From Ascidia mentula (lineage: Eukaryota; Chordata; Ascidiacea; Phlebobranchia; Ascidiidae), in the NCBI GenBank assembly GCA_947561715.1, contig OX387197.1, positions 12,893,001 through 12,957,000 on the forward strand: 64,000 nt of DNA, in the 5' to 3' direction. Shown in pieces: positions 39,087 to 52,171 of this stretch. The notes under the pieces are model-generated. The model worked only from the letters and a program-made list of their open reading frames with translations, was not told where the DNA came from and searched no databases. Within the stretch, counting starts at the first letter, position 1; each line of letters starts with the position of its first letter. The position numbers and the translations under genes were made by a program.

Positions 39087-39203
39087 TATACAGTGGAAAA
39101 CGCTGATACTCCAGTACTATGTAACTATGCGATTTCAGCACTTGTCCATTTTGCAGTATATGACTTTTCGATAAAAAATATTTTTTTTCAGTACAAGCTT
39201 TAT
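39087..39203 (+). repeat. Truncated 117-bp monomer, copy 2
   Basis: The deletion junction is the same at base resolution (39118/39119), exactly 6336 bp from the first. The identical junction shows descent from one deletion event followed by block amplification. Confidence 0.95.
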
Positions 39204-41552
39204 TATACAGTGGAAAACGCTGATACTCCAGTATTAAGTTTGCGGTTGCACAACGTATGTAACTATGCGATTTCAGCACTTGTCCATTTTGCAGTATATG
39301 ACTTTTCGATAAAAAATATTTTTTTTCAGTACAAGCTTTATTATACAGTGGAAAACGCTGATACTCCAGTATTGAGTTTGCGGTTGCACAACGTATGTAA
39401 CTATGCGCTTTCAGCACTTGTCCATTTTGCAGTATATGACTTTTCGATAAAAAATATTTTTTTTTAGTACAAGCTTTGTTATACAGTGGAAAACGCTGAT
39501 ACTCCAGTATTGAGTTTGCGGTTGCACAATGTATGTAACTATGCGCTTTCAGCACTTGTCCATTTTGCAGTATATGACTTTTCGATAAAACATATTTTTT
39601 TTTCAGTACAAGCTTTATTATACAGTGGAAAACGCTGATACTCCAGTACTGAGTTTGCGGTTGCACAACGTATGTAACTATGCGATTTCAGCACTTGTCC
39701 ATTTTGCAGTATATGACTTTTCGATAAAAAATATTTTTTTTCAGTACAAGCTTTATTATACAGTGGAAAACGCTGATACTCCAGTATTGCGTTTGCGGTT
39801 GCACAACGTATGTAACTATGCGATTTCAGCACTTGTCCATTTTGCAGTATATGACTTTTCGATAAAACATATTTTTTTTCAGTACAAGCTTTATTATACA
39901 GTGGAAAACGCTGATACTCCAGTATTGCGTTTGCGGTTGCACAACGTATGTAACTATGCGATTTCAGCACTTGTCCATTTTGCAGTATATGACTTTTCGA
40001 TAAAACATATTTTTTTTTCAGTACAAGCTTTATTATACAGTGGAAAACGCTGATACTCCAGTACTGAGTTTGCGGTTGCACAACGTATGTAACTATGCGA
40101 TTTCAGCACTTGTCCATTTTGCAGTATATGACTTTTCGATAAAAATTTTTTTTTTTTTAGTACAAGCTTTATTATACAGTGGAAAACGCTGATACTCCAG
40201 TACTAAGTTTGCGGTTGCACAACGTTTGTAACTATGCGATTTCAGCACTTGTCCATTTTGCAGTATATGACTTTTCGATAAAAAATATTTTTTTTCAGTA
40301 CAAGCTTTATTATACAGTGGAAAACGCTGATACTCCAGTATTGAGTTTGCGGTTGCACAACGTATGTAACTATGCGATTTCAGCACTTGTCCATTTTGCA
40401 GTATATGACTTTTCGATAAAACATATTTTTTTTCAGTACAAGCTTTATTATACAGTGGAAAACGCTGATACTCCAGTATTGCGTTTGCGGTTGCACAACG
40501 TATGTAACTATGCGATTTCAGCACTTGTCCATTTTGCAGTATATGACTTTTCGATAAAAAATATTTTTTTTCAGTACAAGCTTTATTATACAGTGGAAAA
40601 CGCTGATACTCCAGTATTGCGTTTGCGGTTGCACAACGTATGTAACTATGCGCTTTCAGCACTTGTCCATTTTGCAGTATATGACTTTTCGATAAAAAAT
40701 ATTTTTTTTCAGTACAAGCTTTATTATACAGTGGAAAACGCTGATACTCCAGTATTGAGTTTGCGGTTGCACAACGTATGTAACTATGCGATTTCAGCAC
40801 TTGTCCATTTTGCAGTACATGACTTTTCGATAAAAAATATTTTTTTTCAGTACAAGCTTTATTATACAGTGGAAAACGCTGATACTCCAGTATTGAGTTT
40901 GCGGTTGCACAACGTATGTAACTATGCGATTTCAGCACTTGTCCATTTTGCAGTATATGACTTTTCGATAAAAAATATTTTTTTTCAGTACAAGCTTTAT
41001 TATACAGTGGAAAACGCTGATACTCCAGTATTGAGTTTGCGGTTGCACAATGTATGTAACTATGCGCTTTCAGCACTTGTCCATTTTGCAGTACATAACT
41101 TTTCGATAAAAAATATTTTTTTTCAGTACAAGCTTTATTATACAGTGGAAAACGCTGATACTCCAGTACTGAGTTTGCGGTTGCACAACGTATGTAACCA
41201 TGAGATTTCAGCACTTGTCCATTTTGCAGCATACGACTTTTCGATAAAAAATATTTTTTTTCAGTACAAGCTTTATTATACAGTGGAAAACGCTGATACT
41301 CCAGTATTGCGTTTGCGGTTGCACAACGTATGTAACTATGCGATTTCAGCACTTGTCCATTTTGCAGTATATGACTTTTCGATAAAAAATATTTTTTTTC
41401 AGTACAAGCTTTATTATACAGTGGAAAACGCTGATACTCCAGTATTGCGTTTGCGGTTGCACAACGTATGTAACTATGCGATTTCAGCACTTGTCCATTT
41501 TGCAGTATATGACTTTTCGATAAAAAATATTTTTTTTCAGTACAAGCTTTAT

Positions 41553-44452
41553 TATACAGTGGAAAACGCTGATACTCCAGTATTGAGTTTGCGGTTGCAC
41601 AACGTATGTAACTATGCGATTTCAGCACTTGTCCATTTTGCAGTATATGACTTTTCGATAAAAAATATTTTTTTTCAGTACAAGCTTTATTATACAGTGG
41701 AAAACGCTGATACTCCAGTATTGAGTTTGCGGTTGCACAACGTATGTAACTATGCGCTTTCAGCACTTGTCCATTTTGCAGTATATGACTTTTCGATAAA
41801 AAATATTTTTTTTCAGTACAAGCTTTATTATACAGTGGAAAACGCTGATACTCCAGTATTGAGTTTGCGGTTGCACAATGTATGTAACTATGCGCTTTCA
41901 GCACTTGTCCATTTTGCAGTATATGACTTTTCGATAAAACATATTTTTTTTTCAGTACAAGCTTTATTATACAGTGGAAAACGCTGATACTCCAGTACTG
42001 AGTTTGCGGTTGCACAACGTATGTAACTATGCGATTTCAGCACTTGTCCATTTTGCAGTATATGACTTTTCGATAAAAAATATTTTTTTTCAGTACAAGC
42101 TTTATTATACAGTGGAAAACGCTGATACTCCAGTATTGCGTTTCCGGTTGCACAACGTATGTAACTATGCGCTTTCAGCACTTGTCCATTTTGCAGTATA
42201 TGACTTTTCGATAAAAAATATTTTTTTTCAGTACAAGCTTTATTATACAGTGGAAAACGCTGATACTCCAGTACTAAGTTTGCGGTTGCACAACGTATGT
42301 AACTATGCGATTTCAGCACTTGTCCATTTTGCAGTATATGACTTTTCGATAAAAAATATTTTTTTTCAGTACAAGCTTTATTATACAGTGGAAAACGCTG
42401 ATACTCCAGTATTGAGTTTGCGGTTGCACAACGTATGTAACTATGCGCTTTCAGCACTTGTCCATTTTGCAGTATATGACTTTTCGATAAAAAATATTTT
42501 TTTTCAGTACAAGCTTTATTATACAGTGGAAAACGCTGATACTCCAGTATTGCGTTTGCGGTTGCACAACGTATGTAACTATGCGATTTCAGCACTTGTC
42601 CATTTTGCAGTATATGACTTTTCGATAAAACATATTTTTTTTTCAGTACAAGCTTTATTATACAGTGGAAAACGCTGATACTCCAGTACTGAGTTTGCGG
42701 TTGCACAACGTATGTAACTATGCGATTTCAGCACTTGTCCATTTTGCAGTATATGACTTTTCGATAAAAATTTTTTTTTTTTTAGTACAAGCTTTATTAT
42801 ACAGTGGAAAACGCTGATACTCCAGTACTAAGTTTGCGGTTGCACAACGTATGTAACTATGCGATTTCAGAACTTGTCCATTTTGCAGTATATGACTTTT
42901 CGATAAAAAATATTTTTTTTCAGTACAAGCTTTATTATACAGTGGAAAACGCTGATACTCCAGTATTGAGTTTGCGCTTGCACAACGTATGTAACTATGC
43001 GATTTCAGTACTTGTCCATTTTGCAGTATATGACTTTTCGATAAAAAATATTTTTTTTCAGTACAAGCTTTATTATACAGTGGAAAACGCTGATACTCCA
43101 GTATTGAGTTTGCGGTTGCACAACGTATGTAACTATGCGATTTCAGCACTTGTCCATTTTGCAGTATATGACTTTTCGATAAAAAATATTTTTTTTCAGT
43201 ACAAGCTTTATTATACAGTGGAAAACGCTGATACTCCAGTATTGAGTTTGCGGTTGCACAACGTATGTAACTATGCGATTTCAGCACTTGTCCATTTTGC
43301 AGTATATGACTTTTCGATAAAAAATATTTTTTTTCAGTACAAGCTTTATTATACAGTGGAAAACGCTGATACTCCAGTATTGAGTTTGCGGTTGCACAAC
43401 GTATGTAACTATGCGCTTTCAGCACTTGTCCATTTTGCAGTATATGACTTTTCGATAAAAAACATTTTTTTTCAGTACAAGCTTTATTATACAGTGGAAA
43501 ACGCTGATACTCCAGTATTGAGTTTGCGGTTGCACAATGTATGTAACTATGCGCTTTCAGCACTTGTCCATTTTGCAGTACATAACTTTTCGATAAAAAA
43601 TATTTTTTTTCAGTACAAGCTTTATTATACAGTGGAAAACGCTGATACTCCAGTACTGAGTTTGCGGTTGCACAACGTATGTAACCATGAGATTTCAGCA
43701 CTTGTCCATTTTGCAGCATACGACTTTTCGATAAAAAATATTTTTTTTCAGTACAAGCTTTATTATACAGTGGAAAACGCTGATACTCCAGTATTGCGTT
43801 TGCGGTTGCACAACGTATGTAACTATGCGCTTTCAGCACTTGTCCATTTTGCAGTATATGACTTTTCGACAAAAAATATTTTTTTTCAGTACAAGCTTTA
43901 TTATACAGTGGAAAACGCTGATACTCCAGTATTGAGTTTGCGGTTGCACAACGTATGTAACTATGCGCTTTCAGCACTTGTCCATTTTGCAGTATATGAC
44001 TTTTCGAAAAAAATTGTTTTTTTCAGTACAAGCTTTATTATACAGTGGAAAACGCTGATACTCCAGTATTGTGTTTGCGGTTGCACAATGTATGTAACTA
44101 TGCGCTTTCAGCACTTGTCCATTTTGCAGTACATAACTTTTCGATAAAAAATATTTTTTTTCAGTACAAGCTTTATTATACAGTGGAAAACGCTGATACT
44201 CCAGTATTGCGTTTGCGGTTGCACAACGTATGTAACTATGCGATTTCAGCACTTGTCCATTTTGCAGTATATGACTTTTCGATAAAAAATATTTTTTTTC
44301 AGTACAAGCTTTATTATACAGTGGAAAACGCTGATACTCCAGTATTGCGTTTGCGGTTGCACAACGTATGTAACTATGCGATTTCAGCACTTGTCCATTT
44401 TGCAGTATATGACTTTTCGATAAAAAATATTTTTTTTCAGTACAAGCTTTAT
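41553..44452 (+). repeat. 21-monomer tandem duplication, copy 1 (2900 bp)
   Basis: The markers TTTCCGGTTG, CAGTACTTG, AAAAAACATT and AAATTGTTT all recur 2900 bp further on. Twenty-one monomers with net two extra bases give 2900. The breakpoint is placed at 44453, where a CTAAG monomer replaces the TTGAG monomer expected from 41553, which suggests a hybrid junction monomer. Confidence 0.88.
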
Positions 44453-47352
44453 TATACAGTGGAAAACGCTGATACTCCAGTACTAAGTTTGCGGTTGCAC
44501 AACGTATGTAACTATGCGATTTCAGCACTTGTCCATTTTGCAGTATATGACTTTTCGATAAAAAATATTTTTTTTCAGTACAAGCTTTATTATACAGTGG
44601 AAAACGCTGATACTCCAGTATTGAGTTTGCGGTTGCACAACGTATGTAACTATGCGCTTTCAGCACTTGTCCATTTTGCAGTATATGACTTTTCGATAAA
44701 AAATATTTTTTTTCAGTACAAGCTTTATTATACAGTGGAAAACGCTGATACTCCAGTATTGAGTTTGCGGTTGCACAATGTATGTAACTATGCGCTTTCA
44801 GCACTTGTCCATTTTGCAGTATATGACTTTTCGATAAAACATATTTTTTTTTCAGTACAAGCTTTATTATACAGTGGAAAACGCTGATACTCCAGTACTG
44901 AGTTTGCGGTTGCACAACGTATGTAACTATGCGATTTCAGCACTTGTCCATTTTGCAGTATATGACTTTTCGATAAAAAATATTTTTTTTCAGTACAAGC
45001 TTTATTATACAGTGGAAAACGCTGATACTCCAGTATTGCGTTTCCGGTTGCACAACGTATGTAACTATGCGCTTTCAGCACTTGTCCATTTTGCAGTATA
45101 TGACTTTTCGATAAAAAATATTTTTTTTCAGTACAAGCTTTATTATACAGTGGAAAACGCTGATACTCCAGTACTAAGTTTGCGGTTGCACAACGTATGT
45201 AACTATGCGATTTCAGCACTTGTCCATTTTGCAGTATATGACTTTTCGATAAAAAATATTTTTTTTCAGTACAAGCTTTATTATACAGTGGAAAACGCTG
45301 ATACTCCAGTATTGAGTTTGCGGTTGCACAACGTATGTAACTATGCGCTTTCAGCACTTGTCCATTTTGCAGTATATGACTTTTCGATAAAAAATATTTT
45401 TTTTCAGTACAAGCTTTATTATACAGTGGAAAACGCTGATACTCCAGTATTGCGTTTGCGGTTGCACAACGTATGTAACTATGCGATTTCAGCACTTGTC
45501 CATTTTGCAGTATATGACTTTTCGATAAAACATATTTTTTTTTCAGTACAAGCTTTATTATACAGTGGAAAACGCTGATACTCCAGTACTGAGTTTGCGG
45601 TTGCACAACGTATGTAACTATGCGATTTCAGCACTTGTCCATTTTGCAGTATATGACTTTTCGATAAAAATTTTTTTTTTTTTAGTACAAGCTTTATTAT
45701 ACAGTGGAAAACGCTGATACTCCAGTACTAAGTTTGCGGTTGCACAACGTATGTAACTATGCGATTTCAGAACTTGTCCATTTTGCAGTATATGACTTTT
45801 CGATAAAAAATATTTTTTTTCAGTACAAGCTTTATTATACAGTGGAAAACGCTGATACTCCAGTATTGAGTTTGCGCTTGCACAACGTATGTAACTATGC
45901 GATTTCAGTACTTGTCCATTTTGCAGTATATGACTTTTCGATAAAAAATATTTTTTTTCAGTACAAGCTTTATTATACAGTGGAAAACGCTGATACTCCA
46001 GTATTGAGTTTGCGGTTGCACAACGTATGTAACTATGCGATTTCAGCACTTGTCCATTTTGCAGTATATGACTTTTCGATAAAAAATATTTTTTTTCAGT
46101 ACAAGCTTTATTATACAGTGGAAAACGCTGATACTCCAGTATTGAGTTTGCGGTTGCACAACGTATGTAACTATGCGATTTCAGCACTTGTCCATTTTGC
46201 AGTATATGACTTTTCGATAAAAAATATTTTTTTTCAGTACAAGCTTTATTATACAGTGGAAAACGCTGATACTCCAGTATTGAGTTTGCGGTTGCACAAC
46301 GTATGTAACTATGCGCTTTCAGCACTTGTCCATTTTGCAGTATATGACTTTTCGATAAAAAACATTTTTTTTCAGTACAAGCTTTATTATACAGTGGAAA
46401 ACGCTGATACTCCAGTATTGAGTTTGCGGTTGCACAATGTATGTAACTATGCGCTTTCAGCACTTGTCCATTTTGCAGTACATAACTTTTCGATAAAAAA
46501 TATTTTTTTTCAGTACAAGCTTTATTATACAGTGGAAAACGCTGATACTCCAGTACTGAGTTTGCGGTTGCACAACGTATGTAACCATGAGATTTCAGCA
46601 CTTGTCCATTTTGCAGCATACGACTTTTCGATAAAAAATATTTTTTTTCAGTACAAGCTTTATTATACAGTGGAAAACGCTGATACTCCAGTATTGCGTT
46701 TGCGGTTGCACAACGTATGTAACTATGCGCTTTCAGCACTTGTCCATTTTGCAGTATATGACTTTTCGACAAAAAATATTTTTTTTCAGTACAAGCTTTA
46801 TTATACAGTGGAAAACGCTGATACTCCAGTATTGAGTTTGCGGTTGCACAACGTATGTAACTATGCGCTTTCAGCACTTGTCCATTTTGCAGTATATGAC
46901 TTTTCGAAAAAAATTGTTTTTTTCAGTACAAGCTTTATTATACAGTGGAAAACGCTGATACTCCAGTATTGTGTTTGCGGTTGCACAATGTATGTAACTA
47001 TGCGCTTTCAGCACTTGTCCATTTTGCAGTACATAACTTTTCGATAAAAAATATTTTTTTTCAGTACAAGCTTTATTATACAGTGGAAAACGCTGATACT
47101 CCAGTATTGCGTTTGCGGTTGCACAACGTATGTAACTATGCGATTTCAGCACTTGTCCATTTTGCAGTATATGACTTTTCGATAAAAAATATTTTTTTTC
47201 AGTACAAGCTTTATTATACAGTGGAAAACGCTGATACTCCAGTATTGCGTTTGCGGTTGCACAACGTATGTAACTATGCGATTTCAGCACTTGTCCATTT
47301 TGCAGTATATGACTTTTCGATAAAAAATATTTTTTTTCAGTACAAGCTTTAT
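44453..47352 (+). repeat. 21-monomer tandem duplication, copy 2 (2900 bp)
   Basis: This repeats 41553-44452. To its right the sequence continues as in super-repeat copy 1 after 32197, so the duplication is confined to the second super-repeat copy and is younger than it. Confidence 0.88.
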
Positions 47353-47905
47353 TATACAGTGGAAAACGCTGATACTCCAGTATTGCGTTTGCGGTTGCAC
47401 AACGTATGTAACTATGCGCTTTCAGCACTTGTCCATTTTGCAGTATATGACTTTTCGATAAAAAATATTTTTTTTCAGTACAAGCTTTATTATACAGTGG
47501 AAAACGCTGATACTCCAGTATTGAGTTTGCGGTTGCACAACGTATGTAACTATGCGATTTCAGCACTTGTCCATTTTGCAGTATATGACTTTTCGATAAA
47601 ACATATTTTTTTTTCAGTACAAGCTTTATTATACAGTGGAAAACGCTGATACTCCAGTACTGAGTTTGCGGTTGCACAACGTATGTAACTATGCGATTTC
47701 AGCACTTGTCCATTTTGCAGTATATGACTTTTCGATAAAAAATATTTTTTTTCAGTACAAGCTTTATTATACAGTGGAAAACGCTGATACTCCAGTATTG
47801 CGTTTGCGGTTGCACAACGTATGTAACTATGCGATTTCAGCACTTGTCCATTTTGCAGTATATGACTTTTCGATAAAAAATATTTTTTTTCAGTACAAGC
47901 TTTAT

Positions 47906-48022
47906 TATACAGTGGAAAACGCTGATACTCCAGTACTATGTAACTATGCGATTTCAGCACTTGTCCATTTTGCAGTATATGACTTTTCGATAAAAAATAT
48001 TTTTTTTCAGTACAAGCTTTAT
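47906..48022 (+). repeat. Truncated 117-bp monomer, copy 3
   Basis: Same junction at 47937/47938, 15155 bp from copy 1, as predicted by the super-repeat alignment. Confidence 0.95.
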
Positions 48023-49681
48023 TATACAGTGGAAAACGCTGATACTCCAGTATTAAGTTTGCGGTTGCACAACGTATGTAACTATGCGATTTCAGCACTT
48101 GTCCATTTTGCAGTATATGACTTTTCGATAAAAAATATTTTTTTTCAGTACAAGCTTTATTATACAGTGGAAAACGCTGATACTCCAGTATTGAGTTTGC
48201 GGTTGCACAACGTATGTAACTATGCGCTTTCAGCACTTGTCCATTTTGCAGTATATGACTTTTCGATAAAAAATATTTTTTTTTAGTACAAGCTTTGTTA
48301 TACAGTGGAAAACGCTGATACTCCAGTATTGAGTTTGCGGTTGCACAATGTATGTAACTATGCGCTTTCAGCACTTGTCCATTTTGCAGTATATGACTTT
48401 TCGATAAAACATATTTTTTTTTCAGTACAAGCTTTATTATACAGTGGAAAACGCTGATACTCCAGTACTGAGTTTGCGGTTGCACAACGTATGTAACTAT
48501 GCGATTTCAGCACTTGTCCATTTTGCAGTATATGACTTTTCGATAAAAAATATTTTTTTTCAGTACAAGCTTTATTATACAGTGGAAAACGCTGATACTC
48601 CAGTATTGCGTTTGCGGTTGCACAACGTATGTAACTATGCGCTTTCAGCACTTGTCCATTTTGCAGTATATGACTTTTCGATAAAAATTATTTTTTTTCA
48701 GTACAAGCTTTATTATACAGTGGAAAACGCTGATACTCCAGTACTAAGTTTGCGGTTGCACAACGTATGTAACTATGCGATTTCAGCACTTGTCCATTTT
48801 GCAGTATATGACTTTTCGATAAAAAATATTTTTTTTCAGTACAAGCTTTATTATACAGTGGAAAACGCTGATACTCCAGTATTGAGTTTGCGGTTGCACA
48901 ACGTATGTAACTATGCGCTTTCAGCACTTGTCCATTTTGCAGTATATGACTTTTCGATAAAAAATATTTTTTTTCAGTACAAGCTTTATTATACAGTGGA
49001 AAACGCTGATACTCCAGTATTGCGTTTGCGGTTGCACAACGTATGTAACTATGCGATTTCAGCACTTGTCCATTTTGCAGTATATGACTTTTCGATAAAA
49101 CATATTTTTTTTTCAGTACAAGCTTTATTATACAGTGGAAAACGCTGATACTCCAGTACTGAGTTTGCGGTTGCACAACGTATGTAACTATGCGATTTCA
49201 GCACTTGTCCATTTTGCAGTATATGACTTTTCGATAAAAATTTTTTTTTTTTTAGTACAAGCTTTATTATACAGTGGAAAACGCTGATACTCCAGTACTA
49301 AGTTTGCGGTTGCACAACGTATGTAACTATGCGATTTCAGCACTTGTCCATTTTGCAGTATATGACTTTTCGATAAAAAATATTGTTTTTCAGTACAAGC
49401 TTTATTATACAGTGGAAAACGCTGATACTCCAGTATTGAGTTTGCGGTTGCACAACGTATGTAACTATGCGATTTCAGCACTTGTCCATTTTGCAGTACA
49501 TGACTTTTCGATAAAAAATATTTTTTTTCAGTACAAGCTTTATTATACAGTGGAAAACGCTGATACTCCAGTATTGAGTTTGCGGTTGCACAACGTATGT
49601 AACTATGCGATTTCAGCACTTGTCCATTTTGCAGTATATGACTTTAGGATAAAAAATATTTTTTTTCAGTACAAGCTTTAT

Positions 49682-51895
49682 TATACAGTGGAAAACGCTG
49701 ATACTCCAGTATTGAGTTTGCGGTTGCACAATGTATGTAACTATGCGCTTTCAGCACTTGTCCATTTTGCAGTACATAACTTTTCGATAAAAAATATTTT
49801 TTTTCAGTACAAGCTTTATTATACAGTGGAAAACGCTGATACTCCAGTACTGAGTTTGCGGTTGCACAACGTATGTAACCATGAGATTTCAGCACTTGTC
49901 CATTTTGCAGCATACGACTTTTCGATAAAAAATATTTTTTTTCAGTACAAGCTTTATTATACAGTGGAAAACGCTGATACTCCAGTATTGCGTTTGCGGT
50001 TGCACAACGTATGTAACTATGCGATTTCAACACTTGTCCATTTTGCAGTATATGACTTTTCGATAAAAAATATTTTTTTTCAGTACAAGCTTTATTATAC
50101 AGTGGAAAACGCTGATACTCCAGTATTGCGTTTGCGGTTGCACAACGTATGTAACTATGCGATTTCAGCACTTGTCCATTTTGCAGTATATGACTTTTCG
50201 ATAAAAAATATTTTTTTTCAGTACAAGCTTTATTATACAGTGGAAAACGCTGATACTCCAGTATTGCGTTTGCGGTTGCACAACGTATGTAACTATGCGC
50301 TTTCAGCACTTGTCCATTTTGCAGTATATGACTTTTCGATAAAAAATATTTTTTTTCAGTACAAGCTTTATTATACAGTGGAAAACGCTGATACTCCAGT
50401 ATTGAGTTTGCGGTTGCACAACGTATGTAACTATGCGATTTCAGCACATGTCCATTTTGCAGTATATGACTTTTCGATAAAACATATTTTTTTTTCAGTA
50501 CAAGCTTTATTATACAGTGGAAAACGCTGATACTCCAGTATTGCGTTTGCGGTTGCACAACGTATGTAACTATGCGATTTCAGCACTTGTCCATTTTGCA
50601 GTATATGACTTTTCGATAAAACATATTTTTTTTTCAGTACAAGCTTTATTATACAGTGGAAAACGCTGATACTCCAGTACTGAGTTTGCGGTTGCACAAC
50701 GTATGTAACTATGCGATTTCAGCACTTGTCCATTTTGCAGTATATGACTTTTCGATAAAAATTTTTTTTTTTTTAGTACAAGCTTTATTATACAGTGGAA
50801 AACGCTGATACTCCAGTACTAAGTTTGCGGTTGCACAATGTATGTAACTATGCGCTTTCAGCACTTGTCCATTTTGCAGTACATAACTTTTCGATAAAAA
50901 ATATTTTTTTTCAGTACAAGCTTTATTATACAGTGGAAAACGCTGATACTCCAGTACTGAGTTTGCGGTTGCACAACGTATGTAACCATGAGATTTCAGC
51001 ACTTGTCCATTTTGCAGCATACGACTTTTCGATAAAAAATATTTTTTTTCAGTACAAGCTTTATTATACAGTGGAAAACGCTGATACTCCAGTATTGCGT
51101 TTGCGGTTGCACAACGTATGTAACTATGCGATTTCAACACTTGTCCATTTTGCAGTATATGACTTTTCGATAAAAAATATTTTTTTTCAGTACAAGCTTT
51201 ATTATACAGTGGAAAACGCTGATACTCCAGTATTGCGTTTGCGGTTGCACAACGTATGTAACTATGCGATTTCAGCACTTGTCCATTTTGCAGTATATGA
51301 CTTTTCGATAAAAAATATTTTTTTTCAGTACAAGCTTTATTATACAGTGGAAAACGCTGATACTCCAGTATTGCGTTTGCGGTTGCACAACGTATGTAAC
51401 TATGCGCTTTCAGCACTTGTCCATTTTGCAGTATATGACTTTTCGATAAAAAATATTTTTTTTCAGTACAAGCTTTATTATACAGTGGAAAACGCTGATA
51501 CTCCAGTATTGAGTTTGCGGTTGCACAACGTATGTAACTATGCGATTTCAGCACTTGTCCATTTTGCAGTATATGACTTTTCGATAAAACATATTTTTTT
51601 TTCAGTACAAGCTTTATTATACAGTGGAAAACGCTGATACTCCAGTATTGCGTTTGCGGTTGCACAACGTATGTAACTATGCGATTTCAGCACTTGTCCA
51701 TTTTGCAGTATATGACTTTTCGATAAAACATATTTTTTTTTCAGTACAAGCTTTATTATACAGTGGAAAACGCTGATACTCCAGTACTGAGTTTGCGGTT
51801 GCACAACGTATGTAACTATGCGATTTCAGCACTTGTCCATTTTGCAGTATATGACTTTTCGATAAAAATTTTTTTTTTTTTAGTACAAGCTTTAT
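49682..51895 (+). repeat. 8-monomer tandem unit (1107 bp), second locus, two copies
   Basis: Copies 49682-50788 and 50789-51895 equal 34527-36740 at offset 15155, including TTTCAACACTT near 50026 and 51132. The 1107-bp doubling therefore predates the super-repeat duplication. Confidence 0.88.
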
Positions 51896-52171
51896 TATAC
51901 AGTGGAAAACGCTGATACTCCAGTACTAAGTTTGCGGTTGCACAACGTATGTAACTATGCGATTTCAGCACTTGTCCATTTTGCAGTATATGACTTTTCG
52001 ATAAAAAATATTTTTTTTCAGTACAAGCTTTATTATACAGTGGAAAACGCTGATACTCCAGTATTGAGTTTGCGGTTGCACAACGTATGTAACTATGCGA
52101 TTTCAGCACTTGTCCATTTTGCAGTATATGACTTTTCGATAAAACATATTTTTTTTCAGTACAAGCTTTAT

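Larger units (their letters stand above)
27640..39894 (+). repeat. Super-repeat of about 12.26 kb, copy 1
   Basis: From 27640 the order of variants is repeated from 39895, offset 12255. After about 44.4 kb the match continues at offset 15155, because the second copy contains an extra 2900 bp. Matching markers include TTTCCGGTTG (29886, 42131), CAGTACTTG (30751, 43006), AAATTGTTT (31755, 44009), the 117-bp monomer (32751, 47906), TTTAGGATA (34490, 49645), TTTCAACACTT and GCACATGTCC (35290, 50445). The homology ends at 37844 on this copy. Everything from 37845 to 39894 has no counterpart after 52998 at that offset, but itself resembles 31509-33420. Confidence 0.9.
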
